Both the position numbers and the translations under genes were made by a program. Of a stretch of DNA of 25,951 nt, positions 6,038 to 14,065 are shown piece by piece; within the stretch, counting starts at the first letter, position 1, and each line of letters opens with the position of its first letter. The notes below the pieces were generated by a model. That model searched no databases, was not told the DNA's origin, and was given only the letters and a program-made list of their open reading frames with translations. The DNA comes from JBOFEH01 sp051650265. GTDB lineage: Bacteria; Bacillota; Clostridia; Lachnospirales; Cellulosilyticaceae. The stretch lies in contig JBOFIR010000122.1 of assembly GCA_051650265.1 (NCBI GenBank), positions 1 to 25,951 of the forward strand, given 5' to 3'.

Positions 6038-8308
6038 TTATCGAAATGACAGTGTATCAAATATTTCTACAATACCATCATAAACTGCCTGCGCATATTG
6101 TTGATTGTAGGCCGGATCTTTCATCTTCGCAGCGTCTTCTTTGTTGGTAAGGAAGCCTCCTTCAAGCAAGATTGCCGGCATACGACTATTTCGAAGTACC
6201 GCAAGATCTGGTCTTGATTTGATCTTACGATCTACATTACCACAATAATTTACGATTTTTCTTTGGATAATCTGTGCCATACTTTGGCTCCTTGAATCTG
6301 ATGAACTTGGATAATAAAGTACTTCTGTTCCTTTTACTGTTGAACCTGCAGAGTTATTATGTACACTCACAAAGATATCCGCCTCAATATCATTGGCAAG
6401 ATCTGTACGTGCAGTAAGTGATGGATAGACATCACTTTTTCGTGTCGTATAAACTTTTATTGATGGATCACGTTCTAGCAAATCATAAATAAGCATGGCC
6501 TGTTCAAGATTAATTTCTTTTTCACGCACACCATTGGCACCTGCTCCACCATCGCTACCACCATGGCCTGGATCTACTACAACAATACGTCCATATTTTT
6601 CTTTTGGCTTTACAAGTTCAATTTGAATGTGATCGCTTGTCTCATAGACATTCACAGCTTGTACTGTTTTCCCCTCAATTACAAGCTTTGTTGTACTATC
6701 TGTTGTAATATAAAGGCGATTCACTCTTGAGTCTTGAACATTTAAAACACCTTCTTTAAAGAAGTCCTTATAATAATCTCCAAGGTCAATAATAAGTTTT
6801 TTATTATTATAATCATCCCTCAAACGTACCTGTCCCAGTGTCAGACCACCTGTTTTACTCAGTGTAATCACAGGATTTCCTTCATTGGTATACGTAACAT
6901 TTTTAAGATCAGACTCTGTTACACGAATATATGTATGTCCTGAAATCTCTTTGATAGCAGTTGCAACTTGACTACGCGCACCAAAATCTACAGTCAACTC
7001 AACCCCCTCAAAAGTCTCCTTACCTTTAACGCGTTGAATATGTTTTTGATTCATTCCTGACCAATCAATTCCGCTTCCTAACTTTGCATTCGGGATTGTA
7101 ATGGTCATACGATGATTTTCTGGGTCTTCATTCATTTCAATCTGACTTGGCACTACATTTTGTAACACAATATATTCACCTACATTTTCTTGACCTGTTG
7201 CTACAAGTTCAAGTTCTTGTGGCATAAGTTCAATTTGAATTCCCATACGATTTTCCATCAGCGTTACATTTGCATTTGCTACTGATTTGAGATCAAATAC
7301 CACACGTGTTGTTTCTTTTGCATATTGGCTTGTACGTATTTGTTTGATATAAGGGTTGGTTGCTGGGGTAATTGAAGCACCTAGCCCATTTATACTTCCT
7401 TCAATATCAACAATCAATTTACCATCTTCCATAGAAGCTTTGAAATCGCTGATTTCACTTATTGCATCAATATAAACCGTTGTTGTACTTCCATTTAGGA
7501 CACCTACATTTTGAATCGTTGTTGTTGGAAATGCCATCGATTCACACATGCTTTCAAATTGGCGTGTATTGCCCATATAGACCTCACCCACACCTGATAA
7601 TGTACTGAGTAAGCGATCACCCTTGCCAAGGCTTGGGAAAGTTGTATTTTGTCCCGGTGCTGCTGGAATCGTAATATAATCACTTTCTTTGAGACTATCT
7701 GCTGAACCACTTGGTGGTTCTGGTTTTGGCTCTGGCTCTAGTTCTGGTGTGGGTTCTGGTGTTGGTTCTGGCACGACCGGCTCTTCTGGTTGAGTTGGCG
7801 GAATAACCTCAGGTGTTTGCCCACCATCTTCAGCATCCACTGTAATGCGTACTTCTCGCTCTTCTCCTGAAATCCATTCCACACCAAATCCAATTTCTTC
7901 ACTAATAAAGCGTACAGGTACCATAATCTTATCATTAATGGATTTAGCAGGCACATCTAATAAGACGTCTTCACCATCCACCCAAGCTGTAGACTCATTC
8001 ATTCCTAATACAATAAGGCTATCCTTGTATTGCACATAGACTTTCTTTTCATACGCCTTCCACTCAACTTCCGCACCTAATGGCTCAAATACCTCTCTAG
8101 CAGGTACCAATACACGTCCATCAATTTGAACTGGTGGCATTACTTTCGTCTCGATTTTTTCATCATTGATATATAAATGAATAGGCTTTTCATTGTATGC
8201 ATGCACCTTGCCATCATATACAAGTTCCATAGCCCAAGTACTCACACTATTTAAGCTCATTCCACACACAATCATACCCAATGCGAGCTGTCGTAACTCT
8301 TTTTTCAT
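6038..8308 (-). CDS. Secreted N-acetylmuramoyl-L-alanine amidase (Amidase_3) with copper-amine-oxidase-N-like and AMIN-like domains
   Basis: The 756-aa protein cleaves the lactyl-amide bond between muramic acid and the stem peptide of peptidoglycan. Order: signal peptide 1-26 (STWA end); a wall-associated 'copper amine oxidase N-terminal' type domain at about 43-157 (GRVLVPAREVFEPLGAEVEW, KIMVPVRFISEEIGF); a Pro/Glu-rich linker at about 164-200 made of PEPTPEP-like units; a long all-beta region at about 205-565 with AMIN-like segments (KQIRTSQYAKETTRVVFDL); and the Amidase_3 catalytic domain at 573-752. Zinc and catalytic residues are visible: H582 (DPGHGG), E596 (REKE), H650 (SVHNN) and E716 (LLEGGFLTN). 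AAGGAGG precedes the ATG and a strong promoter stands upstream. It is monocistronic. The AMIN region suggests targeting to envelope polymers. Confidence 0.95.
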   Translation of the reverse strand: MKKELRQLALGMIVCGMSLNSVSTWAMELVYDGKVHAYNEKPIHLYINDEKIETKVMPPVQIDGRVLVPAREVFEPLGAEVEWKAYEKKVYVQYKDSLIVLGMNESTAWVDGEDVLLDVPAKSINDKIMVPVRFISEEIGFGVEWISGEEREVRITVDAEDGGQTPEVIPPTQPEEPVVPEPTPEPTPELEPEPKPEPPSGSADSLKESDYITIPAAPGQNTTFPSLGKGDRLLSTLSGVGEVYMGNTRQFESMCESMAFPTTTIQNVGVLNGSTTTVYIDAISEISDFKASMEDGKLIVDIEGSINGLGASITPATNPYIKQIRTSQYAKETTRVVFDLKSVANANVTLMENRMGIQIELMPQELELVATGQENVGEYIVLQNVVPSQIEMNEDPENHRMTITIPNAKLGSGIDWSGMNQKHIQRVKGKETFEGVELTVDFGARSQVATAIKEISGHTYIRVTESDLKNVTYTNEGNPVITLSKTGGLTLGQVRLRDDYNNKKLIIDLGDYYKDFFKEGVLNVQDSRVNRLYITTDSTTKLVIEGKTVQAVNVYETSDHIQIELVKPKEKYGRIVVVDPGHGGSDGGAGANGVREKEINLEQAMLIYDLLERDPSIKVYTTRKSDVYPSLTARTDLANDIEADIFVSVHNNSAGSTVKGTEVLYYPSSSDSRSQSMAQIIQRKIVNYCGNVDRKIKSRPDLAVLRNSRMPAILLEGGFLTNKEDAAKMKDPAYNQQYAQAVYDGIVEIFDTLSFR
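7690..7810 (-). repeat. Low-complexity repeat encoding the Pro/Glu linker of the amidase
   Basis: The plus strand shows repeated GGTTCTGG-type units that encode PEP/PTPEP repeats. Such tracts often vary in length between strains by slippage. It joins the wall-binding-like domain to the rest of the amidase. Confidence 0.7.
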
Positions 8309-8361
8309 GTCGCTTCCTCCTTAACAAATGTTGTCATTCTATTCTTATATTTACTTCTTTT

Positions 8362-8390
8362 ATTATATCAAAAAAACCATTATATGACAA
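8362..8390 (-). promoter_or_regulatory. Promoter of the amidase gene
   Basis: TTGTCA (8385-8390), 17 bp, TATAAT (8362-8367), with a TGA extended -10 on the minus strand. The transcript would have a leader of about 45 nt. Confidence 0.75.
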
Positions 8391-8427
8391 AACTATTTAA
8401 TACTTTTGTAACATTTTAGAAGTAAAA

Positions 8428-8458
8428 AAAGATTCGTCTCTATCTAAGACGAATCTTT
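8428..8458 (-). terminator. Intrinsic terminator of the MFS transporter gene
   Basis: A 12-bp stem (AAAGATTCGTCT and its complement) with a 7-nt loop is followed on the minus strand by a run of T, 13 bp after the MFS stop codon. Confidence 0.85.
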
Positions 8459-8471
8459 CTCTTACTTTGTC

Positions 8472-9710
8472 TCACTTTTTTCCATTTTCTTGGATAAATA
8501 TGATATTCACGAATGCAATTCCTATCAAACCTGTTAACACAACCAATACAATCTGCCATAGCTGTTTGTGCGCTCCTTGTGCCAGCAGATCATAGATCCC
8601 CCCTACCAGCTGAGGAATAAGTGCTCCACCTAAGAAACCAGCAAAATTCATCAACGACATAGCCATACCTGAATACCTCTGTGGATACTGTTGTTTTGCA
8701 TACCCCCAACTGACGATAAAACTCGTTCCACTGAGTCCTAACACAAAAAAGAGGATATACAAACCTTTAAAAGATACGATCCCTGTGGCAAAGATGACCC
8801 AACAAACAAAATGTACACCACCAAATAGTAGCATTGGTTTGCGGGCACTCCCTAGTGTATCCCCTAGTTTACCGATGGCCACACACCCTATTGCTACCCC
8901 TAGCGTCACCATACTAAGTACATTTGTGGCTGCTACCTTCTCTACACCATACACGTCCATAAGCAAGGTCACCCCCCAGTTTGCGGTAAGTGCCATTGTC
9001 GATCCAAAAGTAAGTGCAAAAATCACCATAGGTGGATATAACTTTTTATTTCTTAGCATACTCCCCAGTATCTTTATCATAGGTTCCTGATCTTCTTGTT
9101 CCACCACCTTAATAGATACTTGTTTTTCTCTAATCACACAGTAGCATAGAATTGCCATCGCCATACTCACACAACCTATTACAATAAATACTGTTCGCCA
9201 TCCCACTGCATCCGTCATAACAACAAGCGGCGTTAGTGCAAGAAGTGACCCTATATTCCCTACAAAAGAGGTCATCCCAGACATGGTCGCAAACCGTTCT
9301 TTTGGAAACCAATCTGCAATGATCTTGAGTATACAAACAAAAGTAACCGAAACACCAATACCTACAACAAAACGACCTAAGAATGCAACTCCCATATGAG
9401 GGCTAAGTCCAAAGATGATAGATCCTAGAGCTGCTAGCATCGTTCCTGCTGCAATCGTTTTACGAGGTCCCCAAGTATCTGCCAATATTCCTGTGGGCAC
9501 CTGCATCAACATATAGGCATACATATACATTACTCCCAACATCGTAAACAAACTCCCACCCTTTGGCGAATCTAATAATCCAAAATCAGTCAATACCTCT
9601 TCCCTCACAGCCCCAGTTGCCAGTCTATGAAAAAATACAATCACATACACCAGTGCTACTAGAATCCAAATACAATAAGGATACCACTTTTTTTCTATGT
9701 ACTTATTCAT
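8472..9710 (-). CDS. Major facilitator superfamily transporter
   Basis: This is a 412-aa inner-membrane protein with about 12 hydrophobic segments and a central cytoplasmic loop near residues 195-215. The MFS motif A is clear in the loop after TM2 (GILADTWGPRKT), and FGFLG-like glycine-rich helices follow. FHR near the end of TM1 and the general pattern recall organic-acid or sugar-acid MFS carriers, but the substrate cannot be read from sequence. Two adjacent ATG codons are possible; the second (9710) has a 7-bp spacing from GGAGG, the first (9713) only 4. The gene follows gatA by 82 bp on the same strand; a TATAAT at 9743-9748 without a good -35 might start it separately. It ends at a clear terminator. 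Confidence 0.92.
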   Translation of the reverse strand: MNKYIEKKWYPYCIWILVALVYVIVFFHRLATGAVREEVLTDFGLLDSPKGGSLFTMLGVMYMYAYMLMQVPTGILADTWGPRKTIAAGTMLAALGSIIFGLSPHMGVAFLGRFVVGIGVSVTFVCILKIIADWFPKERFATMSGMTSFVGNIGSLLALTPLVVMTDAVGWRTVFIVIGCVSMAMAILCYCVIREKQVSIKVVEQEDQEPMIKILGSMLRNKKLYPPMVIFALTFGSTMALTANWGVTLLMDVYGVEKVAATNVLSMVTLGVAIGCVAIGKLGDTLGSARKPMLLFGGVHFVCWVIFATGIVSFKGLYILFFVLGLSGTSFIVSWGYAKQQYPQRYSGMAMSLMNFAGFLGGALIPQLVGGIYDLLAQGAHKQLWQIVLVVLTGLIGIAFVNIIFIQENGKK

Positions 9711-9742
9711 CATATTTCCTCCCCTTCATGATTCATAGTACT

Positions 9743-9748
9743 ATTATA
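9743..9748 (-). promoter_or_regulatory. Possible -10 element for the MFS gene
   Basis: A perfect TATAAT on the minus strand lies in the gatA-MFS gap, about 30 bp before the start codon. No matching -35 was seen, so read-through from gatA is equally possible. Confidence 0.3.
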
Positions 9749-9792
9749 AGTGATATCCTTTATTTTTTAGAATATATATTCAAAATTTTATA

Positions 9793-11163
9793 TTAAATTT
9801 GATTTTTATTTTGTTCCAAGCACCTTGCGATACGAAGCAACTTCGCTTCTTCAAAATGACCACCCACAAGCTGTACCCCAATCGGTAACCCTTTGGCATC
9901 ACATCCATAAGGAATTGAGATGGCTGGAGTCCCTGCAATATTACTACTTACAGTATAAATATCTGAAAGGTACATCTCCACTGGCGTCAATGCCCCTCCC
10001 ATTTCAAATGCAGTTGTTGGAGTTGTTGGTGCTAAAATCGCATCATAATTACTCAATACTTCAAGTAATTCGTCTGTGATAAGCTGACGCAACTTAAGCG
10101 CTTGTTGGTAATAAGGATATTCTCCTTCATATGTTTTCACATAACTTCCAAGCAGTATTCTCTTCTTCACTTGCTTACCAAAGCCTTCAGTACGATTTCC
10201 TTCTAACACACTGAGTCCCGCAGAAGCCTCTGTGCAGGTAATCATATAATAAGTTGGTATTGCATACTGAATATGAGGCGTAGAGATCTCCTCCACTATT
10301 GCACCTTGATCTTTCAAGATCTGAGCAGCTTTTAAAACTTCATGCCTTACTTCAAGACTCAGCCCCTCTACAAAGTATTCCTTCGGTATCCCTATGCGCA
10401 TACCTTTGACCCCATCTTCTAATGTCTTGATATAATCTGTATGCTTTTTATCTACAGACATTTTATCTTTCGGATCATGTTTCGCAATCACATCCAACAC
10501 AAGTGCTGCATCTCTTACATCCTGCGTAAGTGGCCCCACTTGATCAAATGACATAGCCAGTGGCACAACACCATGACGAGATACACTGCCATAAGTCGGT
10601 TTCATTCCAACTACACCACAATACGCCGCAGGCTGACGGATAGAACCACCTGTATCCGTTCCTATAGAGTAAGCAGATAACTCAGCCGCAACAGCTGCTG
10701 CACTCCCTCCAGAAGAACCTCCCGGTATACGACCTCGCTGACTTGGATTGTGTACTTTCCCAAAATATGAAGTTTCATTAGATGAACCCATCCCAAACTC
10801 ATCCATATTGACCTTTCCAAGTAAGACTGCACCTGCTTCATCTAGTAACGCGGCCACCGTTGCATCTTCATCAGGTACAAATGCTTCCAGGATTTTCGAA
10901 CCACAAGTTGTCCTTATCCCCTTTGTACAGATATTATCCTTCAGCGACATAGGAACACCCGCAAGAGGTGATAAGACTTCGCCTCTTGCTAGCGCTTCAT
11001 CTATGGCTGTCGCCTTTGCCAATGCAGCTTCTGCAGTAACTGTAATATACGCATTAAGCTCCGGATTGTGCATCTTAATACGTTCAAGATACCTTTGGGT
11101 AAGCTCATAACTTGTGATCTCACCACTTTTAATTGCCTGACTCATCTCATAAATTGTCTTCAT
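9793..11163 (-). CDS. gatA: Aspartyl/glutamyl-tRNA amidotransferase subunit A
   Basis: GatA is the glutaminase subunit of GatCAB. It releases ammonia from Gln, which GatB uses to turn Glu-tRNA(Gln) or Asp-tRNA(Asn) into the correct aminoacyl-tRNA. The Lys-cisSer-Ser triad is intact: K75 in PMSLKDN, S150 in GGSSGGS and S174 in DTGGSIRQPA. At 456 aa it is slightly shorter than the usual 480-490, because the C-terminus stops soon after LLRIARCLEQ. Two consecutive ATGs are possible; AGGGGG fits the second (11163) better. An in-frame GTG at 11187 would overlap gatC and was rejected. gatC ends 10 bp upstream, so the two are coupled. gatB does not follow; an MFS gene takes its place. Confidence 0.96.
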   Translation of the reverse strand: MKTIYEMSQAIKSGEITSYELTQRYLERIKMHNPELNAYITVTAEAALAKATAIDEALARGEVLSPLAGVPMSLKDNICTKGIRTTCGSKILEAFVPDEDATVAALLDEAGAVLLGKVNMDEFGMGSSNETSYFGKVHNPSQRGRIPGGSSGGSAAAVAAELSAYSIGTDTGGSIRQPAAYCGVVGMKPTYGSVSRHGVVPLAMSFDQVGPLTQDVRDAALVLDVIAKHDPKDKMSVDKKHTDYIKTLEDGVKGMRIGIPKEYFVEGLSLEVRHEVLKAAQILKDQGAIVEEISTPHIQYAIPTYYMITCTEASAGLSVLEGNRTEGFGKQVKKRILLGSYVKTYEGEYPYYQQALKLRQLITDELLEVLSNYDAILAPTTPTTAFEMGGALTPVEMYLSDIYTVSSNIAGTPAISIPYGCDAKGLPIGVQLVGGHFEEAKLLRIARCLEQNKNQI

Positions 11164-11173
11164 CATAATCCCC

Positions 11174-11428
11174 CTATTCAAGCACACTAAGAGGCATCAT
11201 CAAGTACTCAGAAACCCATGCTTTAAGGGCATATGTTTCTTCTAAAAAATCTTGTTCATGCTCTGTAGTGTAATAAGGTGTAATTTGCTCTGTATCAACC
11301 TCTTTAATTTGCTCAAAAAGATCAATAATTTTGTTGAGTTCATCCAGGTAATACTGCTCTTCTTGCTTATTTAAGTCAATAGCTGCTTTTTCTGCAATAC
11401 ATTCTAGTCTCTTCGCTGTTAACTTCAC
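11174..11428 (-). CDS. gatC: Aspartyl/glutamyl-tRNA amidotransferase subunit C
   Basis: This 84-aa protein is the small GatC subunit, which wraps round the GatA/GatB interface and stabilises the complex. The N-terminal helices (LECIAEKAAIDLNKQE, then YLDELNKIIDLFEQIKEVDTE) and the following ITPYY segment match the family; it is a little shorter than the usual 93-100 aa. The start is a GTG with AGGAGTG upstream; no ATG fits. It begins 11 bp after the ligA stop and is followed by gatA, so ligA-gatC-gatA is one operon. Confidence 0.92.
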   Translation of the reverse strand: MKLTAKRLECIAEKAAIDLNKQEEQYYLDELNKIIDLFEQIKEVDTEQITPYYTTEHEQDFLEETYALKAWVSEYLMMPLSVLE

Positions 11429-11439
11429 TTATGTCACTC

Positions 11440-13395
11440 CTATCTTCCAATTAGTCTTAAGAAATCATCTTCTGTGAGAATTGGGATTTCTAATTCCTGC
11501 GCTTTTTTATTTTTGCTTGAAGCAGATGTACTATCATTATTAATGAGGTAATCTGTCTTCTTACTTACCGAACCTGTCACTTTACCACCCAATGTTTCAA
11601 TCTCTGCCTGAAGCGCCTTGCGATTGGCAAAATGATTCACATCACCTGTTACTACAAATGTTTTGCCTACGATTGGTGACTCACTTGTGTCTACCTCTTC
11701 AAACTTTTCTAGTTCAATTTCAGCAATCAGCCTTTCGATCATCTGACGGTTGACTTCTAGTTCAAAGTAATTATGCATTTCTTTTGCGATCACTGGCCCA
11801 ATGCCTTCAATAGTAGTAAGTGTCTCTATAGATGCTTTCATGATCGCATCTAAGTCATTTTTAAAATGATTACAAATGAGTTTCGCATTCATCGGTCCTA
11901 CTTGAAGAATTCCCAATCCATAGATTACTCTCGGCAGTGTTGTTTGTCTTGATTTTTCGATAGATTTGATCAGGCGGTCATAGGACTTCTCACCAAAACC
12001 ATCGAGTGCCTCGATCTCTGACTTAAAACGAGACAAGTGATAAAGAGATACCACATCTTCCAAAAATCCTTGCGCTACAAACTTTGCAATAGTTGCTTCT
12101 GATAGTCCCTCAATATTCATAGCATCACGTGAAACGAAATGTTCAAACGCCTTAAGCCTTTGCGCCTTACAATTGCCATTTGGACAATAGAGTGCCTTAG
12201 CAGTCTTTTCTTGCCTTACCACAGTCTCTGCACCGCAAACTGGGCAGTGCTCAGGAATAGCTACAGGCCCTGTCTCACTAAGATTTTCAGCAATTTGAGG
12301 AATGATCATATTCGCCTTGTAGACTGTCACTGTGTCACCAATCCCCAATTTGAGTTCTTCTAAAATACTAAGGTTATGCACACTTGCACGCTCAACTGTA
12401 GTGCCTTCTAGATCCACTGGTTCAAAGATTGCTACAGGATTAATAAGGCCTGTACGTGATGTGTTCCATTCAATTTCTCTCAGCGTTGTCTCACGGATCT
12501 CATCTTGCCATTTAAAGGCGATTGCATCCTTTGGGAATTTGGCTGTTGTTCCTAGTCCTTTTGAATAGGCAATATGATCATAAGTCAATACCAGTCCATC
12601 TGATGCAAAATCCTGCTGATTGATTTGCTCACCAAAATAAGTTACTGCTTCTTCAATATTTTCTGGCGCTACTTTCTTATATTCAACAACCTCAAATCCC
12701 TGTGTTTTGAGCCACTCTAACTGTTCACTTTTAGTATCAAATGTCTCACCACCCTCTACTATAGCAAATGCATATAGTCTCACATTACGTGCGGCAGTGA
12801 TCGCAGAATTAAGCTGTCTCACACTCCCACTACATAGGTTTCTTGGATTCTTGTATTTCTCTTCTAAGGGTAGTTTTTCATTAATCTTTTCAAACTCACT
12901 ATAAGTAATGACCGCTTCTCCGCGAATCACAAGTCTTCCTTTATATTGAATCATAAGGGGCAAGTTTTTGAATGTCTTTGCATTCGTTGTGACATCCTCT
13001 CCAATTTCCCCATTACCACGTGTCACTGCTTGCACGAGCTTACCCCCATCATAAGTACACACAATAGTTAACCCATCTAGCTTCCAAGATAACAATCCTG
13101 TATTTGCCATCACAAATTCACGCAACCTTGCGACCTCCTTGGTTTTATCCAAAGAAAGCATACGACTTGGATGTGTTACTTTCGGCAAGCTACTTGCTAC
13201 CTCATAACCTACCTTTTGAGTCACACTACCTGCTAAGATCACACCCGTCTCTTTTTCCAACTGAATAAGCTCATCATAATATTTATCATATTCAAAGTTA
13301 CTCATAAGCTCTCTGTCTTTTTGCTCATAGACATACGCTGCTTCACTTAAAGTCTGAACGAGTTCTTTCATGCGTTCCATTTTAGTCTGATTCAT
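11440..13395 (-). CDS. ligA: NAD-dependent DNA ligase, divergent LigA
   Basis: This 651-aa protein has the whole LigA layout: N-terminal Ia region with FEYDKYYDEL; adenylation domain with KLDG (nucleophile K105), RGE (E160), NPRN and AFKW (K295); OB fold; zinc finger C384, C387, C404, C409; helix-hairpin-helix repeats at about 425-555; and a BRCT domain at about 573-650. LigA seals nicks with NAD+ during replication and repair. By eye alignment to E. coli LigA, several NAD+ or adenylation-site residues differ: H23 is E24, D32 is N33, E113 is S103 and K290 is T271. I recall the same 'SWKLDGL' type in Lachnospiraceae, so this may be a lineage variant, not decay. AAGGAGT precedes the ATG. gatC follows closely; a hairpin separates ligA from the upstream 62-aa gene. 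Confidence 0.95.
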   Translation of the reverse strand: MNQTKMERMKELVQTLSEAAYVYEQKDRELMSNFEYDKYYDELIQLEKETGVILAGSVTQKVGYEVASSLPKVTHPSRMLSLDKTKEVARLREFVMANTGLLSWKLDGLTIVCTYDGGKLVQAVTRGNGEIGEDVTTNAKTFKNLPLMIQYKGRLVIRGEAVITYSEFEKINEKLPLEEKYKNPRNLCSGSVRQLNSAITAARNVRLYAFAIVEGGETFDTKSEQLEWLKTQGFEVVEYKKVAPENIEEAVTYFGEQINQQDFASDGLVLTYDHIAYSKGLGTTAKFPKDAIAFKWQDEIRETTLREIEWNTSRTGLINPVAIFEPVDLEGTTVERASVHNLSILEELKLGIGDTVTVYKANMIIPQIAENLSETGPVAIPEHCPVCGAETVVRQEKTAKALYCPNGNCKAQRLKAFEHFVSRDAMNIEGLSEATIAKFVAQGFLEDVVSLYHLSRFKSEIEALDGFGEKSYDRLIKSIEKSRQTTLPRVIYGLGILQVGPMNAKLICNHFKNDLDAIMKASIETLTTIEGIGPVIAKEMHNYFELEVNRQMIERLIAEIELEKFEEVDTSESPIVGKTFVVTGDVNHFANRKALQAEIETLGGKVTGSVSKKTDYLINNDSTSASSKNKKAQELEIPILTEDDFLRLIGR

Positions 13396-13450
13396 GGTCT
13401 AACTCCTTTTCTTTCTATAATCTTTCTATTTTGCTACGCTTCTACTTGTT

Positions 13451-13456
13451 ATTATA
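13451..13456 (-). promoter_or_regulatory. Possible -10 element for ligA
   Basis: A perfect TATAAT on the minus strand lies between the terminator of the 62-aa gene and ligA. The -35 is weak. Some promoter is expected here because the hairpin upstream should stop read-through. Confidence 0.35.
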
Positions 13457-13475
13457 CTGATGTTATGAAAAGAAT

Positions 13476-13504
13476 AAAAGCCCGGTATCCATTGATACTA
13501 GGCT
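13476..13504 (-). terminator. Intrinsic terminator of the 62-aa gene
   Basis: On the minus strand an 11-bp stem (AGCCTAGTATC/GATACCGGGCT, with one mismatch and one G-U) is followed by TTTTATTCTTTT, 10 bp after the stop codon. Confidence 0.7.
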
Positions 13505-13513
13505 CTATATACT

Positions 13514-13702
13514 TCATGCTAATTCAGTTTCTGCCTTTTTCAAGAAATCTCTCTTGATAAAAGTCAATTCATCATATTCTTGCTCTGTAATTTTCCCCGC
13601 TCTAAGCAACGTATCCGCTAATGCAATAAAATCTCGTGTAATTGTGATTAGTTCCCCTAGAGTTGTTTGATCTTGTAATTCTTCTTTGTCTAAAGTATTC
13701 AT
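13514..13702 (-). CDS. Small SHOCT-like protein
   Basis: This 62-aa acidic, helical protein has no signal peptide or membrane segment. Residues 26-54 (ALADTLLRAGKITEQEYDEL, then a basic FIKRDFL) resemble a SHOCT motif, the short helical hairpin often found at protein C-termini (L..L...G.IT..E...). A free-standing copy could be a binding module, but its partner is unknown. The ATG at 13702 is preceded by AGGGG; an upstream in-frame GTG at 13723 lacks a ribosome binding site. Unlike its neighbours it has its own near-consensus promoter and terminator, so it is a separate transcription unit between pcrA and ligA. The family call is tentative. Confidence 0.75.
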   Translation of the reverse strand: MNTLDKEELQDQTTLGELITITRDFIALADTLLRAGKITEQEYDELTFIKRDFLKKAETELA

Positions 13703-13748
13703 ACACTCAACCCCTAAACTCACATTTAATATTCATATTTACTATTTT

Positions 13749-13777
13749 ATTGTACCACTTCCTTTTTCTTCCATCAA
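13749..13777 (-). promoter_or_regulatory. Promoter of the 62-aa gene
   Basis: TTGATG (13772-13777), 17 bp, TACAAT (13749-13754), with a TGG extended -10 on the minus strand. The start codon lies about 47 bp downstream. Confidence 0.65.
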
Positions 13778-13792
13778 TACTTTTTATACTAA

Positions 13793-13810
13793 AAGTGACT
13801 AAGGTCACTT
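13793..13810. promoter_or_regulatory. Inverted repeat near the promoter of the 62-aa gene
   Basis: AAGTGAC and GTCACTT form perfect 7-bp arms around TAAG. The repeat ends about 15 bp upstream of the -35, a position suited to an activator or repressor site. There is no T run, so it is not a terminator. Function is inferred from position only. Confidence 0.4.
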
Positions 13811-13861
13811 ATTAGTTGATTTAATAGTAACATCATAGAAAATTAATAGGTGGCAATATAC

Positions 13862-13900
13862 AAAAAAGCCAATGACTTCCCCAAAGTCATTGGCTTTTTT
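13862..13900 (-). terminator. Intrinsic terminator downstream of pcrA
   Basis: A perfect 17-bp stem (core GCCAATGACTT) with a 5-nt loop and A/T runs on both sides. It lies about 165 bp beyond the pcrA stop, giving the mRNA a long 3' end. Confidence 0.85.
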
Positions 13901-14065
13901 CCCCTAAACATCTGTTTTTATTTTTTCCGATCAATCCGCTATAATATATCATATTACTTTAAGCAATTCCCACTCCCATACTATAATCAATTGAGAATGG
14001 TATTTCAATATTTTTACAACTAATAGCACACAAACTACCTTAAATGGTAATTGTTTGTTATTTTT

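Larger units (their letters stand above)
13703..14065. other. Non-coding gap of about 360 bp between pcrA and the 62-aa gene
   Basis: The gap holds, from right to left: about 165 bp of AT-rich sequence after the pcrA stop with no gene I can support; the pcrA terminator at 13862-13900; an inverted repeat at 13793-13810; and the promoter of the 62-aa gene at 13749-13777. Confidence 0.7.

Noticed and set aside
9770..9781. Palindrome GAATATATATTC between gatA and the MFS gene
   Set aside because: It is 12 bp of almost pure A/T in an AT-rich gap and not at a promoter I can define; chance is the simplest explanation.
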